Made by a program: the position numbers and the translations under genes. Positions 1 through 7,054 of a stretch of 7,054 nucleotides of DNA are shown one piece after another. Numbering within the stretch: position 1 is the stretch's first letter; each line of letters begins with the position of its first letter. The notes beneath the pieces were generated by a model. The model made no database searches, was not told where the DNA came from, and saw nothing but the letters and a program-made list of their open reading frames with translations. This DNA is from Chloroflexota bacterium (GTDB lineage Bacteria > Chloroflexota > Limnocylindria > Limnocylindrales > CSP1-4): positions 1 to 7,054 of the forward strand of contig JAKAAV010000121.1 in the NCBI GenBank assembly GCA_021802185.1, written 5' to 3'.

Positions 1-1437
1 GGCGGGATCCGGGAGCAGGACGGCGTAGCCGCGCGCGACGAGGAGCTGCGAGTTCCAGCGCCAGTGCCAGCCGTCCGTCCAGGATCCGAGCGGTCCGCCG
101 TGCACGAACACGACGAGCGGCGCGGGGTGCTCGGCCGAGGCCTCCGGCGGGAGCACGAGCCATGCGCCGATCCGCGTCCCATCCGCCGCCGTGGCCTCGA
201 TCCGGTCGACCCGGCCGGGCGCGCCGACCGCAGCCTCGTCGGGTGCAGGGGAGGGCAGGGTGCGCGGGGACTGGTCGGCCGCACGCGCGTCGAGCCGCAC
301 GACCTGGTTCGGTGCGCGCAGCGTCGAGCGCAGCGCGTACACGGCCGACCCGTCGGCAGATGGAGCGATGCTCGCGAACGTGCCGTCAGCCGAGAGGCAC
401 GTCACCCTCCCCGTCGCGAGATCGGCGCGGAACACGCCCTCGCTGCCCCGCCGGGCGGCGAGGAAGAAGACGGCCGACCCGTCGGGGGCCCAGGCCGGGG
501 AGTCGGGCCACAGGTCGGCGGCGGGAGCGAGGTCGCGACCCTGCCCGGACTCGAGCTCGACCAGCCAGAGCCGGCCCTCCTCGGCCGTTTCGGGATCGCC
601 GATCGAGGTGCGGACGCAGGCGACCGACCGCCCGTCGGGCGAGACCGCGGGCTGATCGTAGGAGGCGTCGCCGCGCGTGAGGATTCGCGTTCGGCCGGTC
701 TCGACATCGATCGCGGCGAGGTCGCCGATGGGCCGCCGGATGTCCGGCGACAGCATCGAGGCCACCACGGTGCGCCCGTCCGGGGACACGTCGAAGCCGC
801 GCTCCTCGAGGGCGGCGCCGGCGTGCGGCGTCAGGTCGCGGGCGCTCGTCGCCGGCTCCGTGCCCTCGGGGATCCGCGCGGACAGGAGGTGCCGTTCGCG
901 CGGGCCGACGTAGTGGTCCCAGTGCCGGATCGGGTACGACTCGAACAGGAGGGCGGACACGCCGGCCTCCTTGCGCGCCTTCGCCCGCGCCGCGTCCGTT
1001 TCCAGCGTGCCCGCGTCGGGGTACATCTTCCCGGCCATGACCACTGTGCGTGCCGACCGCGCCGCGCGGATGTCCTCGATCCCGCCATCCGGCGCCAGGA
1101 GCTGACGTGCCTCGCCTCCGTCGGCAGGGAGCAGCCAGAGCGCCTGCGCCTCGCGCTTCCCATCCTCCGCCGCGTCGGGGTCGGGCCGCGCAGACGCGAA
1201 CAGCAGGGACCCGTCGGGCAGGAACGCCGGGCTGCACTCGCCCGATGCCGACCGCGTCAGCCGCCTCGGGTCACGCCGCCCCTCGGGGTCGATCTCCCAG
1301 AGGCTGTTGACGAGCTTCTTGCCATCCGGCGCGGGGACGGCGACGGTGACCATGAGCCGGCTCCCGTCGGGCGAGCACCGGAGGTCGGACAGGCGGGGCA
1401 GCGCGACGAACCGGTCGAAATCGAACGTCTCACTCAT
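1..1437 (-). CDS. S9-family prolyl oligopeptidase-like serine peptidase, C-terminal part missing at window edge
   Basis: This is a peptidase of the prolyl oligopeptidase / acylaminoacyl-peptidase type, which cleaves short peptides and is probably cytoplasmic (no signal peptide at MSETFDFDRF). The frame is open for all 479 codons from the ATG at 1437-1435 to base 1. Residues 1 to about 400 look like the beta-propeller, with repeated PD40-like motifs: CSPDGSRL (21-28), FLPDGSLLF (72-80), VSPDGRTV (217-224), VSPDGRSVA (265-273), WAPDGSAVFF (316-325). The alpha/beta-hydrolase domain begins near 410 and shows the oxyanion-hole motif VHGGP, with His446, followed by a Trp-rich stretch and LLVARGYAVLLPDPA. 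The family is usually about 600-700 residues, so some 150-200 residues, including the catalytic Ser, Asp and His, lie outside the window. The start fits the family N terminus. The ribosome site is weak (GAAG about 9 bases upstream). It is divergent from ppdK. Exact peptide specificity cannot be told. Confidence 0.88.
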   Translation of the reverse strand, partial: MSETFDFDRFVALPRLSDLRCSPDGSRLMVTVAVPAPDGKKLVNSLWEIDPEGRRDPRRLTRSASGECSPAFLPDGSLLFASARPDPDAAEDGKREAQALWLLPADGGEARQLLAPDGGIEDIRAARSARTVVMAGKMYPDAGTLETDAARAKARKEAGVSALLFESYPIRHWDHYVGPRERHLLSARIPEGTEPATSARDLTPHAGAALEERGFDVSPDGRTVVASMLSPDIRRPIGDLAAIDVETGRTRILTRGDASYDQPAVSPDGRSVACVRTSIGDPETAEEGRLWLVELESGQGRDLAPAADLWPDSPAWAPDGSAVFFLAARRGSEGVFRADLATGRVTCLSADGTFASIAPSADGSAVYALRSTLRAPNQVVRLDARAADQSPRTLPSPAPDEAAVGAPGRVDRIEATAADGTRIGAWLVLPPEASAEHPAPLVVFVHGGPLGSWTDGWHWRWNSQLLVARGYAVLLPDPA

Positions 1438-1547
1438 GCGCAGATCTTCGCATCGCCGAGCGGCGGGTGCGGCGCCACGGAGCCGCTGGCCGGTCGGCAC
1501 CCCACCGTTCCTCCGGTCGGCCGTCCGCGACCACCGAGGGCCGGCGG

Positions 1548-1553
1548 TACAAT
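1548..1553 (+). promoter_or_regulatory. Candidate -10 box (TACAAT) for ppdK
   Basis: TACAAT differs from the TATAAT consensus at one base and stands out as an AT-rich island in GC-rich DNA. It lies 112 bases before the ppdK start. No clear -35 partner is visible, so this is a candidate only. Confidence 0.4.
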
Positions 1554-1648
1554 CCGGGTGGTGCTGCGTCCCGCTTCTCCGCGCGCCCGGAGCCGCGTTC
1601 CGACGTCCCCAACGTCACCATCGCTCCCGACCGCGAACCGTCCTCCAC

Positions 1649-1654
1649 AAGGAG
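1649..1654 (+). promoter_or_regulatory. Ribosome binding site of ppdK
   Basis: AAGGAG lies 10 bases before the ATG at 1665. It decides the start. The same frame is open back to 1467, but that upstream part has no ribosome site and does not read like the family's N terminus. Confidence 0.8.
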
Positions 1655-1664
1655 CCAGCGACTG

Positions 1665-4448
<2,784 letters not shown>

Positions 4449-4472
4449 GCGGGGAGAAGGGCGGGTCCTGTC

Positions 4473-4507
4473 GCGGGACCGCGCGTCCGCGCTCCGGTCG
4501 GTCCCGC
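4473..4507 (+). terminator. Hairpin after ppdK, possible terminator
   Basis: A perfect 9-bp inverted repeat, GCGGGACCG at 4473-4481 and CGGTCCCGC at 4499-4507, encloses a 17-base GC-rich loop. It begins 25 bases after the ppdK stop. A competing smaller stem, GGTCC at 4464-4468 with GGACC at 4476-4480, overlaps it. No T-run follows, so this is not a classical intrinsic terminator. In high-GC genomes such hairpins may still end or stabilise transcripts. Confidence 0.45.
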
Positions 4508-4586
4508 CTGTGCGGCCGGGCTCCCTGCGTGCGCTCGCGCCGGGCCGCCCCGCGCCTCCCGCCTCCCTCGCCGCTCGATCCAGATC

Positions 4587-4638
4587 CTGCTCGGCGGGAG
4601 CAGAGTTGGCCGCGCGAGAACTCGCCCGGCGGGAGCAG
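4587..4638 (+). repeat. 12-base direct repeat with hairpin upstream of the nitroreductase
   Basis: CGGCGGGAGCAG occurs twice, at 4592-4603 and 4627-4638, offset by 35 bases. The first copy forms the 3' arm of a 6-bp hairpin (CTGCTC 4587-4592, loop GGCGG, GAGCAG 4598-4603). Between the copies lies a second self-complementary stretch, GCGAG-AA-CTCGC. I do not recognise a known riboswitch class. If transcription starts upstream, this would be a structured leader. Alternatively the stretch is coding if the gene starts earlier (see the TTG note under the nitroreductase). Confidence 0.4.
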
Positions 4639-4678
4639 GAGCTGGCTGCGGCAGAACCCGTGCGTCCTGGAGCCGACT

Positions 4679-4685
4679 GGAGGGG
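4679..4685 (+). promoter_or_regulatory. Ribosome binding site of the nitroreductase
   Basis: GGAGGGG, with GGAGG at 4679-4683, leaves six bases before the ATG at 4690. This supports the short, family-like start MEFREVV. Confidence 0.75.
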
Positions 4686-4689
4686 CTGG

Positions 4690-5280
4690 ATGGAATTCCG
4701 TGAGGTCGTCGCGCGGCGGCGGATGGTGCGCCACTTTGCGGACGAGCCGGTGCCGGCGGAGGTCATCGACGCGATCGCGGCGGCGGCGCAGCGCGCGCCG
4801 AGCGCCGGGTTCAGCCAGGGGCAGCGGCTGCTGGTCATCACCTCGCCCGAGGGCCGACGCCTCGTCGCCGGCCTGCTCGACGAGGAGGCCGGGGTCGCCG
4901 AGGGGTGGGACCGCTGGATCAGCGAGTGCGCGGCGCTGTTCGTGCCGTGCGTGAGCGAGCCGATCTACCACCGCCGCTACCAGGAACCGGACAAGGTCGA
5001 CGAGTCGGGCTCCGAGATCGTCTGGCCGGTGCCCTACTGGTTCGTCGACGTCGGGATGACCTCGATGCTCGTGCTGCTCGCCGCGGTCGACGAGGGCCTG
5101 GCGGCGGGCTTCAGCGGCATCACCGACATTCCCGCGTTCAGGGCCGCCCTCGGGATTCCCCAGGAGTTCACGCCGGTCGGCGTGATCCCGGTCGGCCGCC
5201 CGCTCCCGGATCGCCGATCGCCGTCGCTCAGGCGCGGCTGGGTCCCCTCGGCGGAGTTCGTGCACCGCGAGCGCTGGTAG
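4690..5280 (+). CDS. Nitroreductase-family FMN oxidoreductase
   Basis: This is a 196-residue protein of the FMN-dependent nitroreductase fold, normally dimeric and NAD(P)H-linked. The physiological substrate is unknown. Family signs are MEFREVVARRRMVRHF at the N terminus, whose arginines usually contact the FMN phosphate, then APSAGFSQGQ (36-45), PVPYW (113-117), GMTSMLVLLAAVDEGL (122-137) and the tail LGIPQEFTPVGVIPVGRP (154-171). The ending FVHRERW is typical of a high-GC bacterial subgroup. Length is normal to slightly short. The ATG at 4690 was chosen for its GGAGG site and family fit. An in-frame TTG at 4606 with GGGAG before it could add 28 residues (LAARELARREQELAAAE and so on), less likely. 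It follows ppdK on the same strand after 241 bases that include a hairpin, so it is probably its own unit. It converges on the flavoprotein gene. Confidence 0.85.
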   Translation: MEFREVVARRRMVRHFADEPVPAEVIDAIAAAAQRAPSAGFSQGQRLLVITSPEGRRLVAGLLDEEAGVAEGWDRWISECAALFVPCVSEPIYHRRYQEPDKVDESGSEIVWPVPYWFVDVGMTSMLVLLAAVDEGLAAGFSGITDIPAFRAALGIPQEFTPVGVIPVGRPLPDRRSPSLRRGWVPSAEFVHRERW

Positions 5281-5302
5281 GCGATCAGCAGGCCGGGCAG
5301 CG

Positions 5303-5321
5303 GCTCTCGGATCGCGAGAGC
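5303..5321 (+). terminator. Hairpin after the nitroreductase gene, candidate terminator
   Basis: GCTCTCG at 5303-5309 pairs perfectly with CGAGAGC at 5315-5321 across a 5-base loop, 22 bases after the nitroreductase stop. No T-tract follows. The 3' arm is part of the first unit of the tandem array, so this stem and that unit's own stem (5313-5318 with 5325-5330) exclude each other. Confidence 0.4.
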
Positions 5322-5447
5322 GGCTTCGCGGCCTCAACCGCGGAGAGCGGCTCCGCGGCCCCAATCGCGGAGAGGCGCTTCAGCGGCCCCGGCAGCGGAG
5401 AGCGGCTCCGCGGCCCCAACCGCGAAGAGGCGCCTCAGCGGCCCTGA
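5311..5447. repeat. Tandem array of five 27-28 bp GC-rich hairpin-forming units
   Basis: Units lie at 5311-5337, 5338-5364, 5365-5392, 5393-5419 and 5420-5447. Type A units (1, 2, 4) read GCGGAGAGCGGCTCCGCGGC with small changes and form stems. Unit 2 has a perfect 8-bp stem (CCGCGGAG 5338-5345 with CTCCGCGG 5351-5358). Unit 4 has 6 bp (5395-5400 with 5406-5411). Unit 1 has 6 bp including one G-T pair. Type B units (3, 5) have the core AGAGGCGCYTCAGCGGCC; unit 5 contains the palindrome GAGGCGCCTC. The order is A-A-B-A-B, which suggests partial duplication of an A-B pair. The array fills the gap between two convergent genes and covers the last codons and stop of the flavoprotein gene. A bidirectional transcription-ending or REP-like role is possible but unproven. 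Confidence 0.75.
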
Positions 5448-6793
5448 CCGCGCTGCGCCTCCACGAACGCCGTCCCGAGCACGCGTGCCAGCGTCGGGAA
5501 CGCGTGGATCGTGTCGGCGAGGACGTGGAGCGGGACATCTGCGCGGATCGCCAGCACCGCCTCGTGGATCGACTCCGCGGCGCCGGGCGCCGCGATGAAG
5601 GCGCCGGCGAGCCGCTGCGAACCCCGGTCCACGACGACCGTGACGTGCCCGGGCGAGTCGAGGATCTCGCCCTTCGCCGTCTGCGCGAAGTCGATCGACA
5701 CCTCGAACGCGTCCGTGCCCGCCGCCCGCGCCTCGTCGACCTGCATGCCCACCCCGGCGGTCTCCGGCTCCGTGTAGGTCGCACGCGGGACGGCTCGCAG
5801 GTCGGGCCGGACATCGTCGCCGAGCGCGATCCGGACGGCCATCTCGCCTTCGTAGTGCGCGACGTGCGTGAACAGCTCGCCGCCCGCCGCGTCGCCCGCG
5901 ATGTAGACCTCGTCCGCGATCCGCAGCCGCTCGTCGGGATGCACCCCTCGCGACGGATCCAGTCCAACGGTCTCGAGCCCGAGGCCGCCCAGCGGCGTCC
6001 GACGGCCCGTCGCGACCAGGACCTCGTGCGCGTCGAGGGTGTCTCCGCCCTCCAGCTCGATCCGGTGCCCGCCGTCCGCACCTCCACCCGCCACGATGCG
6101 GGTCGCGCGTGCCGAGGTCCGCACGTCGACGCCGTCCTTGCGGAGCGCGGCCTCGACCGCCGCCGAGTTCCGAGGGTGGTCGCGGTTGTTCAGCCGATCG
6201 CGCGGGTGGACGAGCGAGACCGGGACGCCGTACCGGGCGAAGACCTGGGCAAGCTCGACGCCGCTCGGGCCGCCGCCGAGCACGAGAAGGCTCCGCGGTA
6301 GGTCGCGCGTCGTCGTGGCCTGGCGCGTCGTCCAGGCGTTGCTCGCCTCCAGCCCGTCGATCCGGGGCATGGACGGCTCCGACCCGACCGCCAGCACGAC
6401 ATGCTCGGCGCCGAGCACGTCGTCGCCATCGGCGGTCCGGATCGCCACTCGGCCAGGGCCGTCGAGGCGCCCTTCGCCGCGGATCACCGCCGCGCCGGCC
6501 CGCTCGAGACCCCGCACGTGGCTCGAGTCGTCCGGCGCGCGGCGATCGCCTTCCCGGTTGATCATCCAGTCCCGTCGCGCTGACGCCTGCCCCCACGGGT
6601 ACGCGCCGCCGAGCGCGTGGATGCCCGCGGCGTGGAGCAGTGTCTTCGAGGGCATGCACGCGAAGAACGGGCACTCGCCTCCGACGAGGCCGCGTTCCAC
6701 GACCGCGACGCTCGCTCCGCGCGATCGCGCGAGGTTCGCCGCCGCTTCGCCCGCGGGTCCGCCCCCGATGATCACGAACTGGTATCGATCCAC
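5435..6793 (-). CDS. Class I pyridine nucleotide-disulfide oxidoreductase (lipoamide-dehydrogenase-like flavoprotein), substrate unknown
   Basis: This 452-residue FAD flavoprotein should move electrons between NAD(P)H and a disulfide or other acceptor. The FAD Rossmann motif is VIIGGGPAGEAAA (7-19) with Glu33. The redox-disulfide motif is GGECPFFACMPSK (38-50), with Cys41 and Cys46 at the usual CxxxxC spacing but an unusual interior. The pyridine-nucleotide motif is VLGGGPSGVELA (171-182). The strand after it ends LVHPRDR, lacking the Glu typical of NAD enzymes and carrying basic residues, so NADPH use is plausible. The second FAD motif is VYIAGDAAG (296-304), and the dimerisation domain runs from about 335 to the end. 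At the C terminus HAFPTLAR puts Phe432 and Arg437 where lipoamide dehydrogenase has its catalytic His and Glu, so dihydrolipoyl dehydrogenase should not be assumed. The start is GTG, set by a strong GGAGG. The stop lies inside a tandem repeat. Confidence 0.9.
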   Translation of the reverse strand: MDRYQFVIIGGGPAGEAAANLARSRGASVAVVERGLVGGECPFFACMPSKTLLHAAGIHALGGAYPWGQASARRDWMINREGDRRAPDDSSHVRGLERAGAAVIRGEGRLDGPGRVAIRTADGDDVLGAEHVVLAVGSEPSMPRIDGLEASNAWTTRQATTTRDLPRSLLVLGGGPSGVELAQVFARYGVPVSLVHPRDRLNNRDHPRNSAAVEAALRKDGVDVRTSARATRIVAGGGADGGHRIELEGGDTLDAHEVLVATGRRTPLGGLGLETVGLDPSRGVHPDERLRIADEVYIAGDAAGGELFTHVAHYEGEMAVRIALGDDVRPDLRAVPRATYTEPETAGVGMQVDEARAAGTDAFEVSIDFAQTAKGEILDSPGHVTVVVDRGSQRLAGAFIAAPGAAESIHEAVLAIRADVPLHVLADTIHAFPTLARVLGTAFVEAQRGQGR

Positions 6794-6795
6794 CG

Positions 6796-6804
6796 CTCCC
6801 CTCC
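6796..6804 (-). promoter_or_regulatory. Strong ribosome binding site deciding a GTG start
   Basis: On the minus strand GGAGGGGAG precedes the GTG at 6793-6791, with GGAGG exactly six bases away. The nearby ATG at 6810-6808 is in another frame, so the GTG is the start that gives the flavoprotein. Confidence 0.8.
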
Positions 6805-6808
6805 GGCC

Positions 6809-6840
6809 ATGGCGTCGCGCGGCACGCGCGATCGCGCCAT
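6809..6840 (-). promoter_or_regulatory. Long bulged hairpin beside the flavoprotein ribosome site
   Basis: ATGGCGTCGCGCG (6809-6821) pairs with CGCGCGA (6825-6831) and then CGCCAT (6835-6840): 7 bp plus 6 bp, a 3-base loop GCA and a 3-base bulge (6832-6834). It also contains the perfect 12-base palindrome GCGCGATCGCGC at 6826-6837, which could instead be a protein site on DNA. In the minus-strand transcript the hairpin ends four bases before the Shine-Dalgarno sequence. It could modulate translation, end the upstream transcript, or stabilise the mRNA. Confidence 0.5.
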
Positions 6841-6843
6841 TGT

Positions 6844-6864
6844 CGGGCGCTTTCGCGTCGCCCG
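6844..6864 (-). other. Small hairpin in the flavoprotein leader
   Basis: CGGGCG at 6844-6849 pairs with CGCCCG at 6859-6864 around a 9-base loop. It lies just upstream, on the minus strand, of the larger hairpin at 6809-6840. Two successive stems between the upstream gene and the flavoprotein are compatible with a terminator or attenuator, but there is no T-run. Confidence 0.3.
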
Positions 6865-6921
6865 CTCCGCGTCGCGCTCCGCAGCTCGCTCCGGACGCGC
6901 GAGCCGGTCAGGCCTGGTGAA

Positions 6922-7022
6922 GACGATCAGGCGGTGGCCGGTCCGCGGGTCGACGGAGATGCCCGGCGTTCAGATCCGGCGAAGGACGATGAGGTGGTGG
7001 CCGGTCCGGGGGTCGACCGAGA
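6922..7022 (-). repeat. Diverged in-frame duplication (63-bp offset) of the upstream gene's 3' end
   Basis: Bases 6985-7022, inside the partial gene, and 6922-6959, beyond its stop, match at 34 of 38 positions with an offset of exactly 63 bases (21 codons). Both read in the same minus-strand frame: SVDPRTGHHLIV before the TGA and SVDPRTGHRLIV after it. Three of the four differences are synonymous third-base changes (Ser, Pro, Leu) and the fourth is His/Arg. This pattern suggests that both copies have been under protein-level constraint. Confidence 0.8.
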
Positions 7023-7054
7023 GATGGACCGCGACCTCGACGGGGCCACCCGTC
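6970..7054 (-). CDS. C-terminal end of an unrecognised protein (partial)
   Basis: On the minus strand the frame entering at the right edge reads TGGPVEVAVHLSVDPRTGHH and then LIVLRRI before a TGA at 6972-6970. Only 27 codons are in the window and I do not recognise the family. The reading is supported by sensible residue composition with GC-rich third positions, and by the synonymous-type differences to the duplicated copy downstream. It lies 176 bases upstream of the flavoprotein on the same strand and could be co-transcribed with it. If the TGA were read through, the frame would stay open to a TGA at 6774-6772, overlapping the start of the flavoprotein gene. Confidence 0.55.
   Translation of the reverse strand, partial: TGGPVEVAVHLSVDPRTGHHLIVLRRI

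Larger units (their letters stand above)
1438..1664. promoter_or_regulatory. Divergent intergenic region between the S9 peptidase and ppdK
   Basis: These 227 bases separate two divergently transcribed genes and should hold both promoters. On the plus strand TACAAT at 1548-1553 is a good -10 match and would give a ppdK leader of about 105 bases. No convincing -35 hexamer lies 16-18 bases upstream. A 9-base direct repeat, CCGGTCGGC, occurs at 1490-1498 and 1513-1521, 23 bases apart and just upstream of the -10 box. It could be a regulator site, but a repeat of this size can arise by chance at this GC content. No good -10 box was found for the leftward gene. Confidence 0.45.

Noticed and set aside
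4587..4689. Known riboswitch or T-box upstream of the nitroreductase
   Set aside because: I could not find the conserved cores of the T-box, FMN or cobalamin classes; only local hairpins and a repeat are visible.
5311..5447. Possible CRISPR array at the tandem repeats
   Set aside because: The units are directly adjacent, with no unique spacers between them, and no cas genes are present.
5334..6674. Second long minus-strand frame overlapping the flavoprotein
   Set aside because: It is out of frame with the clear FAD and NAD(P) motifs, and its translation is low-complexity Arg/Gly/Ala.
6839..6844. GACAAT on the minus strand as a -10 box for the flavoprotein
   Set aside because: No -35 partner at the right distance, and the start would fall inside the bulged hairpin. 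It is too weak to call.
6970..6972. TGA as a selenocysteine codon
   Set aside because: No SECIS-like stem-loop directly follows, and the position has no redox-motif context. Duplication or readthrough explains the pattern better.

Overview
The window is very GC-rich (about 70% by eye, with strong G/C preference at third codon positions). It carries single-copy metabolic genes of a bacterial chromosome. Protein styles (actinobacterial-type PPDK, a GGECPFFACMPSK-type flavoprotein, an S9 peptidase starting MSETFDFDRF) suggest a high-GC Chloroflexota or Actinomycetota lineage. That placement is an inference from gene style, not a search result. I see no mobile element, CRISPR array, tRNA or rRNA.

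Layout from left to right. (1) 1-1437, minus strand: the N-terminal 479 residues of an S9-family serine peptidase, running off the left edge before its catalytic serine. (2) 1438-1664: a divergent intergenic region with a candidate -10 box for the rightward gene. (3) 1665-4448, plus strand: complete pyruvate, phosphate dikinase (ppdK). (4) 4449-4689: a structured spacer with a 9-bp hairpin after ppdK and a second hairpin and direct repeat before the next gene. (5) 4690-5280, plus strand: an FMN nitroreductase-family protein. (6) 5281-5447: a convergent junction filled by a hairpin and five tandem 27-28 bp GC-rich units that run into the stop codon of the next gene. (7) 5435-6793, minus strand: a lipoamide-dehydrogenase-like flavoprotein starting at GTG. 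(8) 6794-6969: its leader, with a long bulged hairpin beside the Shine-Dalgarno sequence. (9) 6970-7054, minus strand: the last 27 codons of an unrecognised gene, followed by a diverged in-frame copy of its 3' end lying beyond the stop codon.

The genes do not form one pathway. PPDK interconverts pyruvate and phosphoenolpyruvate at the glycolysis/gluconeogenesis junction. The nitroreductase and the flavoprotein are two redox enzymes of unknown substrate, and the S9 peptidase degrades peptides. No clear new multi-gene system is visible. The points most worth a second look are the duplicated coding segment across the TGA at 6970-6972, the tandem hairpin array at 5311-5447, the bulged hairpin at 6809-6840, and the flavoprotein that keeps its redox cysteines but lacks the usual C-terminal His-Glu pair.
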